DNA of 32,561 nt from JAJXWB01 sp047971685. Its GTDB lineage: Bacteria; Pseudomonadota; Alphaproteobacteria; Rhizobiales; Beijerinckiaceae. Where the stretch lies: positions 1 to 32,561 of the forward strand of contig JBKDZW010000025.1 of the NCBI GenBank assembly GCA_047971685.1. The letters run 5' to 3'. The notes beneath the pieces were generated by a model that saw only the letters and a program-made list of their open reading frames with translations, made no database searches and was not told the DNA's origin. The translations under genes were made by a program, and so were the position numbers. This document shows, one piece after another, positions 7,605 to 15,960 of this stretch (within the stretch, counting starts at the first letter, position 1; every line of letters begins with the position of its first letter).

Positions 7605-9211
7605 GTCGCACTGCGCATCTTGTGATGCTTGCCGATGGCTGGCGCCGTTGCGGAATAGCGCTTGCGGCCGGCGCGATCGGCGCGCTCGCCATGCCGCCGG
7701 TCGGGTTCATTCCTGCGCTCGTCGTGACCATGACGGTCGCCGTCTGGATTCTCGACGGTTGCGGCGGTCGGAACGACGTCGGGCTTTTTCGTATCCGGCT
7801 TCGCGCGGCAGCCATCGCCGGATGGTTTCTCGGTTTCGGCTATTTCGTCGGCGGCCTCTATTGGCTCGGCGCAGCCTTTCTCGTCGAGCCCGAGCGTTTT
7901 GCCTGGGCGCTGCCGTTCGGTGTTCTGGGGCTGCCGGCGGTCCTCGCGATCTTTCCGGCGTTCGGCTTTGTTATTGCTTTATTATTGTGGCGTCCTGGCG
8001 CTGCAAGAATCCTGGCTCTGGCCTTCGGGCTGGGATGCGCGGAACTGGCGCGCGGCTATCTGTTTACCGGTTTTCCCTGGAACGATTTCGGGATGGCCTT
8101 CGGCCAGTTTACCGTGCTGGCGCAAAGCGCGTCGATCTTTGGGCTGCATGGGCTGTCGCCTATTGTCATCGCCTTATGCGCGGCGCCGGCAACTCTCGCC
8201 GATGCGAGAGTTCGACGCTGGTATTTTTCGTCGACCGCGATTGCAGCCTTCTGTTTCGCAGGCCTTGCCGGTTTCGGCATCTGGCGCCTTAGCGGGGGGG
8301 CGGTTGGGACAACGCCCAATGTCCAATTGCGAATCATGCAGCCGAATGTGCCGCAAGACACCAAATTCCGTCCTGCCGCCGGTCCGGAGATATTGCGCCG
8401 CTATCTCGACCTCTCCGATCGTTCAACCTCGCCCACCGTCGCCGGGCTCACGAACATCACGCATCTGATCTGGCCGGAATCGGCCTTTCCATTCGTCTTG
8501 AGCCGGGAGCCCCAGGCTCTCAACATGATCGCAAAGACGCTGGGAAGCCATACCATTCTGCTGACTGGCGCCATTCGTCTTGAGAACAATTCCCATCGAG
8601 ATGGCAAGGCCTACAATTCGTTGGTGGCGGTCGACGGCGCAGGCAAGATCATCGCCAGTTCCGACAAGATCCATCTCGTTCCTTTTGGCGAATATCTCCC
8701 GGCCAACCGCCTGCTGCGCGCCATTGGCCTGAAGCAGTTCATCGCCCTGCCGGGTGGGTTCACGGCTGGCGATGCCCGGCGGATCATGAATGTTCCCGGG
8801 CTTCCATCCTTCCAGCCGCTTATTTGCTACGAAGCGATCTTTCCCGGGGAGGTGACGCCAAACGTCCGATCCGACGGTCCGCCCGCCCGTCCAGCTTTCC
8901 TGCTCAATGTGACCAATGACGCCTGGTTCGGGCTGACATCAGGCCCCTATCAACATATGGCGCAAGCGCGGCTGCGAGCTATCGAGGAAGGGCTACCGCT
9001 GGTGCGCGCCGCCAATACGGGCATTTCGGCGGTGGTCGACCCCTATGGCCGCACGTTGAAGGAATTGCCGCTCGGCACAGCCGGCATTCTGGACAGTCCG
9101 TTGCCCAAACCGATTGAGCCGACGATATTCAGCCGCCACCCGATCGCGCCGGCCGTCGTCATCTTTTCGCTCATGCTACTTGTTTTACTTGTCGGACGCC
9201 GAAGAATGTGA
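7598..9211 (+). CDS. lnt: Apolipoprotein N-acyltransferase
   Basis: Lnt is the inner-membrane enzyme that adds the third acyl chain to the N-terminal cysteine of lipoproteins. The product is about 537 residues. A multi-helix hydrophobic N-terminal half (about residues 15-235) is followed by a periplasmic nitrilase-type domain and a final membrane helix (about 512-533). The catalytic triad is visible: Glu294 (W-P-E-S), Lys357 (S-D-K-I-H-L-V-P-F-G-E) and Cys410 (I-C-Y-E). The frame is open upstream to a TTG at 7544, but similarity to family N termini begins near V-L-S-R-T-A, so I chose GTG 7598; TTG 7601 is almost as likely. Tight clustering with corC is common in proteobacteria. Confidence 0.93.
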   Translation: MLSRTAHLVMLADGWRRCGIALAAGAIGALAMPPVGFIPALVVTMTVAVWILDGCGGRNDVGLFRIRLRAAAIAGWFLGFGYFVGGLYWLGAAFLVEPERFAWALPFGVLGLPAVLAIFPAFGFVIALLLWRPGAARILALAFGLGCAELARGYLFTGFPWNDFGMAFGQFTVLAQSASIFGLHGLSPIVIALCAAPATLADARVRRWYFSSTAIAAFCFAGLAGFGIWRLSGGAVGTTPNVQLRIMQPNVPQDTKFRPAAGPEILRRYLDLSDRSTSPTVAGLTNITHLIWPESAFPFVLSREPQALNMIAKTLGSHTILLTGAIRLENNSHRDGKAYNSLVAVDGAGKIIASSDKIHLVPFGEYLPANRLLRAIGLKQFIALPGGFTAGDARRIMNVPGLPSFQPLICYEAIFPGEVTPNVRSDGPPARPAFLLNVTNDAWFGLTSGPYQHMAQARLRAIEEGLPLVRAANTGISAVVDPYGRTLKELPLGTAGILDSPLPKPIEPTIFSRHPIAPAVVIFSLMLLVLLVGRRRM

Positions 9212-9266
9212 CTTTCTCGCACGCCCCCATTCGCGATCAAATCGCCCCGACGAATGGATCAGAGTC

Positions 9267-9677
9267 ATGAGCGAAGATAACCAACCCACCGCTATTGACA
9301 CGCATGTCGGAAATCGGATCCGGCTTCGTCGCTCGTTCCTGCGCATCAGCCAGGAAAAGCTTGGCGAAGGCTTGGGCGTATCGTTCCAGCAGATTCAGAA
9401 ATATGAAAAAGGCGCCAACCGCATCGGCGCCGGACAACTTTTTCACATCGCCAAGGTTCTCAATGTCGAGCCGGGATATTTTTACGAGGGTCTGCCGGCC
9501 GCCAAATCCACGGATTCCGGCTTCTCCGAACATCAGAGCGAAATGCCGAGCGCCGGCATCGAAGACACGACCGACGGAATCGCATTGAATCGCGCATTTG
9601 CGCGCATCAAGAGTTCAAAGCTGCGTCGGAAAATCATCGATCTTGTCGCGGCGATTGCGGATTCCGATCGCAGCTAG
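9267..9677 (+). CDS. XRE-family helix-turn-helix regulator upstream of metK
   Basis: This is a 136-residue DNA-binding protein with an N-terminal Cro/CI-type helix-turn-helix (about residues 14-72), including the recognition region I-S-Q-E-K-L-G-E-G-L-G-V-S-F-Q-Q-I-Q-K-Y-E-K-G. A short C-terminal region follows, with no ligand domain I recognise. Many Hyphomicrobiales carry such a gene between lnt and metK. I chose the ATG at 9267 because the upstream extension (to 9114) overlaps lnt and is not HTH-like. A palindrome, CGTTCGTT-AA-AACGAACG, begins three bases after the stop, and a further half-site lies nearer metK. By inference this protein could bind there and control metK; the sequence does not prove it. 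Confidence 0.88.
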   Translation: MSEDNQPTAIDTHVGNRIRLRRSFLRISQEKLGEGLGVSFQQIQKYEKGANRIGAGQLFHIAKVLNVEPGYFYEGLPAAKSTDSGFSEHQSEMPSAGIEDTTDGIALNRAFARIKSSKLRRKIIDLVAAIADSDRS

Positions 9678-9680
9678 AAA

Positions 9681-9729
9681 CGTTCGTTAAAACGAACGAA
9701 ACGCGCCCGCTCGCTTGACGAAACGAACG
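9681..9729. promoter_or_regulatory. Candidate operator: palindrome CGTTCGTT-AA-AACGAACG plus third half-site before metK
   Basis: A perfect inverted repeat with 8-bp arms (9681-9688 and 9691-9698) and a 2-bp centre lies between the XRE gene and metK. A third copy of the half-site AACGAACG is at 9722-9729, 31 bp (about three helical turns) after the second arm. It directly follows TTGACG (9715-9720), a good -35 hexamer; no convincing -10 is visible 16-18 bp further on. The palindrome is not followed by a T-run, so it is not an intrinsic terminator. The arrangement looks like a dimer operator with an auxiliary half-site across a promoter. The adjacent XRE protein is the obvious candidate binder. 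Confidence 0.55.
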
Positions 9730-9745
9730 TAGACTGTCAGAAGGC

Positions 9746-9792
9746 GCCAGCTTTCGACCGCTTTTCCGGTCGCATGATGTCAGGAGGCTGGC
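9746..9792 (+). promoter_or_regulatory. metK leader: nested hairpin reaching the ribosome binding site
   Basis: An inner hairpin, CGACCG (9755-9760), loop CTTTTC, CGGTCG (9767-9772), is enclosed by an outer complementary pair, GCCAGC (9746-9751) and GCTGGC (9787-9792). The metK Shine-Dalgarno AGGAGG is at 9782-9787, so its last G is in the outer stem and the rest lies just 5' of it. The TTG start follows immediately at 9793. Formation of the outer stem should hinder initiation. I do not recognise a known SAM riboswitch consensus. It could be a translational control element or a chance structure. Confidence 0.4.
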
Positions 9793-10980
9793 TTGGCCCG
9801 TACGAATTTTCAATTCACCAGTGAATCCGTTTCCGAAGGGCATCCCGACAAGGTTTGCGACAGGATTTCCGACGAAATCGTCGATCTCTTCTTTTCGCGC
9901 GGCGCCGCAGAGGGTATCGACCCCTACCAGATCCGCGTCGCAAGCGAGACGCTAGCTACGACCAATCGCGTCGTGATCGCCGGCGAAGTCCGCGGTCCGG
10001 CAATTTCCAAAGCGGAAATCGAGGATGTGGCACGCAAAGCGATCAAGGATATCGGCTACGAGCAGGATGGCTTTCACTGGAAGAATGCGCAGGTCGACGT
10101 TCTGCTGCATGCGCAATCCGCCGATATTGCCCAGGGCGTTGATTCCGCAGGCAACAAGGATGAAGGCGCCGGCGACCAGGGCATCATGTTCGGCTACGCC
10201 TGCCGCGAGACGCCCGACCTCATGCCGGCGCCCCTGCATTACGCGCACAAGATTCTGCATGCGCTTTCGCAGGCGCGCCGATCCGGCGCAGAGCCCAAGC
10301 TCGGCCCAGACGCCAAGAGCCAGGTGACCGTGCGTTACGAAAATGGCAAGCCGGTCGGCGTCTCCCAGATCGTCGTGTCGCACCAGCATCTCGTCGAGAA
10401 CCTGTCGTCGGGCGACGTGCGCGCGATGATCGAACCTTTCGTTCGCAAGGCTTTGCCGGAAGGCTGGGTCGACGCCTCGACCGTCTGGCATATCAACCCC
10501 ACGGGTAAGTTTTTCATTGGCGGTCCCGATGGCGATTGCGGCCTGACCGGGCGCAAGATCATTGTCGACACCTATGGCGGCGCTGCGCCGCACGGCGGCG
10601 GCGCATTCTCCGGCAAGGATCCGACCAAGGTCGACCGTTCCGCCGCCTATGCCGCGCGCTATCTTGCCAAGAATGTCGTTGCCGCAGGGCTTGCGGATCG
10701 CTGTACGCTACAGCTTTCCTATGCCATTGGCGTCGCCGAGCCGCTTTCGATCTATGCGAACCTTCATGGCACCGGCCAGGTCGACGAGGGTAAGCTGGAG
10801 CTTGCGCTGATGCAGGCGATGAAGCTGTCGCCGCGCGGCATCCGCGAGCACCTCCAGCTCAACCGTCCGATCTATGCCCGCACCTCCGCTTACGGCCATT
10901 TCGGTCGTCAGCCGGAAGCCGATGGCGGCTTCTCGTGGGAGCGCACGGACCTTGCGGACAAGCTGAAATCCTACTTCTGA
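9793..10980 (+). CDS. metK: S-adenosylmethionine synthetase
   Basis: MetK makes S-adenosylmethionine from methionine and ATP in the cytoplasm; the product feeds methyltransferases and radical SAM enzymes, four of which (trmB, ubiE, and in part miaB) are encoded in this window. The 395-residue product is full length. It has the N-terminal S-E-S-V-S-E-G-H-P-D-K segment, the signature G-A-G-D-Q-G at residues 125-130, and G-G-G-A-F-S-G-K-D at 268-276, which carries the phosphate-binding lysine. The TTG start is supported by AGGAGG five bases upstream and by the conserved M-A-R-T-N-F-x-F-T-S-E-S opening. Confidence 0.97.
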   Translation: MARTNFQFTSESVSEGHPDKVCDRISDEIVDLFFSRGAAEGIDPYQIRVASETLATTNRVVIAGEVRGPAISKAEIEDVARKAIKDIGYEQDGFHWKNAQVDVLLHAQSADIAQGVDSAGNKDEGAGDQGIMFGYACRETPDLMPAPLHYAHKILHALSQARRSGAEPKLGPDAKSQVTVRYENGKPVGVSQIVVSHQHLVENLSSGDVRAMIEPFVRKALPEGWVDASTVWHINPTGKFFIGGPDGDCGLTGRKIIVDTYGGAAPHGGGAFSGKDPTKVDRSAAYAARYLAKNVVAAGLADRCTLQLSYAIGVAEPLSIYANLHGTGQVDEGKLELALMQAMKLSPRGIREHLQLNRPIYARTSAYGHFGRQPEADGGFSWERTDLADKLKSYF

Positions 10981-11000
10981 TATTTTCGTAGAGCTTCTGC

Positions 11001-11687
11001 TTGCACAAATTGTACGGTCGCCGGAAAGGCAAGAAACTTCGCCAGCGCCAGGGTACGCTGATGGCGGATTTTCTTCCGACGGTGGCCGTCGATCTTTCAG
11101 GCGGCGCGCTTTCGCCGGACAAATTATTTTCCTTTCCGCACCGCGAGTTGCGTCTGGAAATTGGCTTCGGCGACGGCGAACGCCTGATCGAACAGGCGAG
11201 CGCCGCGCCCGATATCGCCTTTCTGGGCTGCGAACCGTTTCTCAACGGCGTGGCGAAAACGATCTCGGCAATCGAGGATCGCGACCTCGCCAATATCCGC
11301 ATTCATGCCGGCGACGCACGCGAACTGCTGGCGACGCTGCCGGCGCAATCGCTCGACAGGATCGAGCTGCTCTATCCTGATCCCTGGCCGAAGCGCCGCC
11401 ATCATAAACGGCGCATCGTCTCGGACGAATTCCTGTCCGCCGCCGCACGCGTGCTGAAACCAGGCTGCGAACTGAGATTTGCGACAGATATCGACGATTA
11501 CTGCGCCTGGACGCTCGCTCATATCGGACACAGCAAGCATTTCGCATGGGAAGCGACACGGCCCGACGATTGGCTGAAACCATGGGAAGGCTGGTTTGCG
11601 ACGCGCTACGAGAAAAAGGCGCGCCTGGAAGGCCGCCCATCAGCTTATCTGACCTTCGTGCGCAACGGCGCGCACACCACAATCTGA
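11001..11687 (+). CDS. trmB: tRNA (guanine-N7-)-methyltransferase
   Basis: TrmB makes m7G46 in the variable loop of tRNAs, using S-adenosylmethionine from the upstream metK product. The 228-residue protein has the SAM-binding motif L-E-I-G-F-G-D-G-E, the L-L-Y-P-D-P-W-P-K-R-R-H-H-K-R-R core that defines the family, and the C-terminal T-R-Y-E-K-K-A segment. An in-frame TAG at 10989 limits the start to TTG 11001 or TTG 11010; the Y-G-R-R-K-G-K segment after it is typical of alphaproteobacterial TrmB. It ends 25 bp from the convergent YgjP-type gene. Confidence 0.95.
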   Translation: MHKLYGRRKGKKLRQRQGTLMADFLPTVAVDLSGGALSPDKLFSFPHRELRLEIGFGDGERLIEQASAAPDIAFLGCEPFLNGVAKTISAIEDRDLANIRIHAGDARELLATLPAQSLDRIELLYPDPWPKRRHHKRRIVSDEFLSAAARVLKPGCELRFATDIDDYCAWTLAHIGHSKHFAWEATRPDDWLKPWEGWFATRYEKKARLEGRPSAYLTFVRNGAHTTI

Positions 11688-11712
11688 CTTTTCACCCGCA
11701 TTCAGGCGCCGA

Positions 11713-12537
11713 TCAGAACTGTAATCGATCCGCCAGCGGATAATCGCCCCCGCCGCCTTCCGGGCAAGCCGCGCCGCGAAGTCGTTTGGCGCCGTAGCGA
11801 TAGAGATCGAGACCATTCGCCTTGAGCCATGCTTCGGCGGCGTCGGTTTCCGGGCAGATCGACTGACATAATTTCCAGAAGGACACGGAATGATTCATAT
11901 GCACGAGGTGGCAGACTTCGTGCGCCGCCAGATATGTGAGGACATCGCCTGGCGCGAGAATGAGCCGCCAGGAAAAATTCAATGCGCCAGTCGCGGAACA
12001 CGAGCCCCATCTCGTGCTCGTATCGCGTAAGGTGATTGGCGGTTCGGGTTTGCCGATCATATCCGCATAGCGACGCACTGCATCAACAAGTTTGACCTTT
12101 GCCTGCACTTTCAGCCAATCCTGCACGCGCCGTTCGATATGCGCGCTGTCGCCTGCGACATAAAGTTTCTGTTCGTCCGATCCTTCGGCGGCGAGCCAGA
12201 CCACGCCGCGCATTCCCGGCGCATGGACAATGCGGGTCTGCGCATCGCCCAGCGGGAAAACCGCGCCGTTAAGGAACCGAATTTGCTGTGGCAGACGACG
12301 CAAGCGAGCGCCGACCCATGCGGCGTTGCGCTGTGCAAATTCCGTCGCATCTTTCAGCGATGCGCGTTGCGGCACGGTGAGAACGGCGTCGCGCGTTGCG
12401 CCGCGCACGCGAAGAATGAAGCGCCGCGCGGATATCACACGCCGCAGCTGAACCTTGTAAATCTCACCATCGTGACGAAGCTCGAGTTCGCCGCCTTTGG
12501 CGTGCGCATCCTCGGCTCTTCGAAATAGCCGCATCAT
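11713..12537 (-). CDS. YgjP-type metal-dependent hydrolase (SprT-like/M48-like fold)
   Basis: This 274-residue protein matches the YgjP/DUF45 family. The zincin motif H-E-V-C-H is at residues 206-210, in the context L-A-A-H-E-V-C-H-L-V-H-M-N-H-S-x-x-F-W, with the third ligand expected in the following H-x-x-x-F-W segment. The preceding R-W-G-S-C-S element is also a hallmark. The family is annotated as a predicted metalloprotease or hydrolase; no substrate is firmly established. Two ATG codons are adjacent at 12537 and 12534. It lies 75 bp downstream of mutM on the same strand and may be read with it. No signal peptide or membrane segment is visible. Confidence 0.88.
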   Translation of the reverse strand: MMRLFRRAEDAHAKGGELELRHDGEIYKVQLRRVISARRFILRVRGATRDAVLTVPQRASLKDATEFAQRNAAWVGARLRRLPQQIRFLNGAVFPLGDAQTRIVHAPGMRGVVWLAAEGSDEQKLYVAGDSAHIERRVQDWLKVQAKVKLVDAVRRYADMIGKPEPPITLRDTSTRWGSCSATGALNFSWRLILAPGDVLTYLAAHEVCHLVHMNHSVSFWKLCQSICPETDAAEAWLKANGLDLYRYGAKRLRGAACPEGGGGDYPLADRLQF

Positions 12538-12612
12538 TTGATCTTAGCCAAGGCTATCGCGAGTCGCTATGTCATTTTGATCGAAGTGGGCCGCCATTTA
12601 TTCCGAATTTTT

Positions 12613-13494
12613 TCATCGCTGACACATGCGGCAATAAAAGGTTGAGCGACCGGATTGGATGATGCGTTCGATCGTTCCCTTGCAAGCATTTTTAGGACAG
12701 GCCGCACCCTCGCGGTCGTAAACGGCGAACGTATGCTGAAAATAACCGGGCCTGCCGTCTGCGCCGGAAAAATCGCGCAGCGTGGAGCCGCCGGCGGCGA
12801 TTGCATCGTTCAGGACGTCACAAATCGCCGACGCAAGTCTGCGTCTTTGATCGCGTGCGAGCCTCTCCGGTCCCGCAATGCTGGCTGCGCGACGCATCGG
12901 CGACAGGCCGGCTTTATGCATGGCTTCGCAAACATAGATGTTGCCGAGACCGGCTATGCGCTTCTGATCGAGCAGCGCCGCCTTGAGGCTGGTCGCCGCG
13001 CCATCGAACAGGCGCGCCAGCGTTTGCGGGTCGAGCGGCGGGTCGAGCGGCTCAAGCCCTACGCCGCGCATGCGCGGATGTCTGACGAGTTCGGTCTCGC
13101 TCGCAACAAACATGAACCCGAACCGACGCGGGTCGTTATAAAAAATCCGCGCGCCGTCGGACACGTCCAGCACGACATGATCGTGCGCGGCAAGCCGCGG
13201 GATTTGCCAGTAGAGCGCTGACATCTTACCGGCCTCTCCGCCCGCCTCGATACGAAAGGAGCCGCTCATGCCGAGATGGGCGACAAGGACATCGCCGCCG
13301 GAGAGGCGAAAAAGCAAATATTTCGCGCGCCGGTCGATGCGCTCCACCAGCCTTTGGCGCAGGCGGACGGAAAAATCCGCTTGAAACGGAAAGCGAAGGT
13401 CCGGCCTGTTGAGACGAACCCGCGAAATTGTCTTGCCCACCATCGCCGGCGTCAGTCCCCGACGTGTTGTCTCCACTTCCGGCAATTCTGGCAT
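12613..13494 (-). CDS. mutM: Formamidopyrimidine-DNA glycosylase (Fpg)
   Basis: MutM excises 8-oxoguanine and formamidopyrimidines from DNA by a bifunctional glycosylase/AP-lyase reaction. The mature enzyme needs its proline at position 2, and the sequence from 13494 opens M-P-E-L-P-E-V-E-T, the invariant catalytic start. The frame is open about 113 codons further upstream, but that part overlaps the divergent ubiE and is not coding here. The 293-residue product has the lysine-containing L-D-Q-K-R-I-A-G-L-G-N-I-Y helix and the C-terminal zinc finger C-x4-C...C-x2-C in the last 30 residues. mutM next to ubiE, on opposite strands, is a common alphaproteobacterial arrangement near dnaA. Confidence 0.96.
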   Translation of the reverse strand: MPELPEVETTRRGLTPAMVGKTISRVRLNRPDLRFPFQADFSVRLRQRLVERIDRRAKYLLFRLSGGDVLVAHLGMSGSFRIEAGGEAGKMSALYWQIPRLAAHDHVVLDVSDGARIFYNDPRRFGFMFVASETELVRHPRMRGVGLEPLDPPLDPQTLARLFDGAATSLKAALLDQKRIAGLGNIYVCEAMHKAGLSPMRRAASIAGPERLARDQRRRLASAICDVLNDAIAAGGSTLRDFSGADGRPGYFQHTFAVYDREGAACPKNACKGTIERIIQSGRSTFYCRMCQR

Positions 13495-13601
13495 AACTTC
13501 GGCCCTGAGCTGGGGATTAACCCTTAGCCGGCGGTTTGGGCCGGCCGCATAGATATAGTGACGCGGACACGATATTGTCCTGCCCGAAGAGGACATTTGA
13601 G

Positions 13602-14396
13602 ATGAGCGCGGCAAGGGATTTGGGATCGAAGGATTTGGGATCGGCCAATCAGAACGGCGCGGATTTTGGATACAGGCGCGTGCCGCTCGATGCCAAACAG
13701 GCGTTGGTCGACGATGTCTTCCACAAGGTCGCCGATCGCTACGACCTGATGAACGACCTGATGTCGGCGGGCCTGCATCGCGAATGGAAAAATGTCTTCG
13801 TCGCGATGGCCCGCCCCTCAAAGGTCCGGCCATGGCGACATATCGATGTTGCTGGCGGGACAGGCGACATTTCTTTCCGGATTGCTGAACAGGGATTGCG
13901 TCAGGCGCATTCGACCGTTGTCGATATCAATGCGGACATGCTGAAAGTATGCCGGCAGCGCGCCCGGGAGTTCGGTTTCGAGGACCGCGTCGAGACGGTC
14001 GAAGCCAATGCCGAGGAGCTTCCGTTTCCGGATGGCAGTTTCGACGTCTACACAATCGCCTTCGGCATTCGCAACGTTCCGCGCATTCCCAAGGCGTTGA
14101 GCGAGGCGCGGCGCGTACTCAAGAAGGGCGGACGCTTCCTGTGTCTGGAGTTTTCTCAGGTCGATCTGCCGGTCATCGACCGCATTTACGACCAATATTC
14201 ATTCCGTGTCGTTCCCAGGCTCGGCGAATGGACGACAGGCAATGAGCAACCCTATCGCTATCTCGTCGAATCCATCAGCAAGTTTCCCAAGGCCGAGGAT
14301 TTTCGCAACATGGTTGCGGACGCAGGTTTTCGGCGCGCTTCGTACGAACGCCTGACCGGCGGCGTTGTCGCCATTCACAGCGGCTGGAATCTCTAA
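13602..14396 (+). CDS. ubiE: Ubiquinone/menaquinone C-methyltransferase UbiE
   Basis: UbiE performs the C-methylation step of ubiquinone synthesis (and demethylmenaquinone methylation where present). The 264-residue protein has the family opening V-F-x-x-V-A-x-x-Y-D-L-M-N-D, the SAM-binding D-V-A-G-G-T-G-D-I, and the second signature R-V-L-K-K-G-G-R-F-L-C-L-E-F. The start ATG 13602 follows GAAGAGGA by about 10 bases. The N terminus contains a five-codon tandem duplication (R/K-D-L-G-S twice) ahead of the conserved domain. It is 22 bp upstream of ubiB, with which it is very probably co-transcribed. Confidence 0.95.
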   Translation: MSAARDLGSKDLGSANQNGADFGYRRVPLDAKQALVDDVFHKVADRYDLMNDLMSAGLHREWKNVFVAMARPSKVRPWRHIDVAGGTGDISFRIAEQGLRQAHSTVVDINADMLKVCRQRAREFGFEDRVETVEANAEELPFPDGSFDVYTIAFGIRNVPRIPKALSEARRVLKKGGRFLCLEFSQVDLPVIDRIYDQYSFRVVPRLGEWTTGNEQPYRYLVESISKFPKAEDFRNMVADAGFRRASYERLTGGVVAIHSGWNL

Positions 14397-14418
14397 AGGC
14401 CGGACGGCGCGTCTGACA

Positions 14419-15945
14419 ATGAGCATCATGCACATTCTGCGCCTCGCGCGCGCTGGATTTATTCTGGGACGCGAGGGCGTCTTTCTCGATGTCGATTCCG
14501 CGTTGGTTCCGCCGGCGGCCCGGCCGTTCTTCTATCTGTTCCGGAAGCTGGCGCGCGCAGGCGCCGATCCCAAGACGGGGTCGCTTGCTTGCGCCATGGC
14601 GCAGCTTGGCCCCTCTTATGTCAAGCTTGGCCAGTTTCTGGCTACGCGCCCCGATATCGTCGGGCTTGCCACTGCGCGGGCGCTCGAACAATTGCAGGAC
14701 CGGATGGCGCCGTTTCCGCAAGCGGAAGCGGTGGCCACGATCGAAAGCACGCTGGGGCAGCCGTTATCGGAAATCTTTTCGGACTTCAGTGCGCCGGTTG
14801 CAGCCGCCTCCATCGCGCAGGTTCATCGCGCACGCACGACGCAGGCCGAGGGCGCGCGCGAGGTTGCGGTCAAGATATTGCGGCCCGGCGTCGAAGCGCG
14901 GTTTCGACGCGATCTCGCCGACATGATGTTCGCCGCGCGCCTGGCCGAAGGCGTGTCTGTAGAAGCGCGACGCTTGCGTCTCGTCGAAGTGGTTGAAACT
15001 CTGGCGCGCAGCGTGCGGCTGGAAATGGATCTGCGGCTGGAAGCCGCCGCTGCTTCCGAATTCTGCGAGAACACTGCCGATGACCTCGATTTCAGGACAC
15101 CCGAAGTCGACTGGAATCGAACTGGCCGGGATGTCCTGACGACGGAATGGATCGACGGCATCCCGCTTTCCAATATCGAAGCCCTGCGCGAAGCCGGCTT
15201 CGATCTGCCCAAGCTCGGGGCGGAGATCATTCAATCCTTTCTGCGGCAAGCCGTGCGCGATGGCTTCTTTCACGCCGACATGCATCAGGGAAACCTGTTC
15301 GTGGACCGGCAGGGCCGGGTTGTCGCTGTCGATTTCGGAATCATGGGGCGTCTCAACGCCGCCCAGCGGAAGTTTCTGGCGGAAATCCTGTTCGGTTTCA
15401 TCACGCGCGACTACAGGCGCGTTGCAGTAGTCCATTTCGAAGCCGGCTATGTGCCACGCAAACATGCGGTCGCTGAATTTGCGCAGGCAATTCGCGCCGT
15501 CGGCGAACCCATTCACTCGCGCACCGCCGATCAGATTTCGATGGCGCGCGTTTTAACGCTGCTGTTCGAGATCACTGGCCTGTTCGACATGGCGACCCGC
15601 ACGGAACTGGTGCTCCTGCAAAAGACTATGGTTGTCGTAGAAGGCGTTGCCCGCACGCTTGATCCCAATCTCAATATGTGGACGACGGCGGAGCCCGTCA
15701 TCCGAAGCTGGATGGTCGACAATCTCGGGCCTGCAGGCAAAGTGCGCGACGCTGGCGAAACGCTGGGCGCGGCCATGCAAGCGCTGGCGCGTGCGCCGGA
15801 AATGCTTGAACGGATCGACACGCTGACAGAAAACTTGCGCAAGGAAACCCGTGTCCGCGCCGAGCCGCGTGCGCGCACACTGGACTGGCGGACCATTCCG
15901 CTTTGGGTGCTGGCGGCGGCGGCTATTTTTGCGCTGCTGCGCTGA
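14419..15945 (+). CDS. ubiB: UbiB/ABC1/COQ8 atypical kinase for ubiquinone biosynthesis
   Basis: This 508-residue protein is a UbiB/ADCK-family protein kinase-like ATPase needed for ubiquinone production. The family-specific K-x-G-Q motif is at Lys69-Gln72 (Y-V-K-L-G-Q-F). Further on are the ATP-binding V-A-V-K-I-L-R-P-G lysine, the H-A-D-M-H-Q-G-N-L catalytic loop and V-D-F-G, the DFG motif. A hydrophobic helix at about residues 490-506 is a predicted C-terminal membrane anchor, as in the E. coli protein. I chose ATG 14419 over 14365 because similarity begins at I-L-R-L; 14428 is also possible. It works with ubiE and precedes coaBC by 15 bp. Confidence 0.94.
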   Translation: MSIMHILRLARAGFILGREGVFLDVDSALVPPAARPFFYLFRKLARAGADPKTGSLACAMAQLGPSYVKLGQFLATRPDIVGLATARALEQLQDRMAPFPQAEAVATIESTLGQPLSEIFSDFSAPVAAASIAQVHRARTTQAEGAREVAVKILRPGVEARFRRDLADMMFAARLAEGVSVEARRLRLVEVVETLARSVRLEMDLRLEAAAASEFCENTADDLDFRTPEVDWNRTGRDVLTTEWIDGIPLSNIEALREAGFDLPKLGAEIIQSFLRQAVRDGFFHADMHQGNLFVDRQGRVVAVDFGIMGRLNAAQRKFLAEILFGFITRDYRRVAVVHFEAGYVPRKHAVAEFAQAIRAVGEPIHSRTADQISMARVLTLLFEITGLFDMATRTELVLLQKTMVVVEGVARTLDPNLNMWTTAEPVIRSWMVDNLGPAGKVRDAGETLGAAMQALARAPEMLERIDTLTENLRKETRVRAEPRARTLDWRTIPLWVLAAAAIFALLR

Positions 15946-15960
15946 GGATTGAGGGAACGA

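Noticed and set aside
6601..7815. Long antisense frame (404 codons) opposite corC and lnt
   Set aside because: It is the shadow of two well-supported genes and shows no family motif.
9681..9698. Palindrome after the XRE gene as an intrinsic terminator
   Set aside because: The stem is AT/GC mixed with a 2-base centre and no T-run follows; an operator is the better reading.
9730..9792. Known SAM riboswitch (SAM-II or SAM/SAH type) before metK
   Set aside because: I could not match the conserved cores of these classes; only generic hairpins are visible.
13495..13833. 113-codon upstream extension of the mutM frame
   Set aside because: MutM requires Pro2, supplied by the start at 13494; the extension overlaps ubiE on the other strand and is R/P-rich without motifs.
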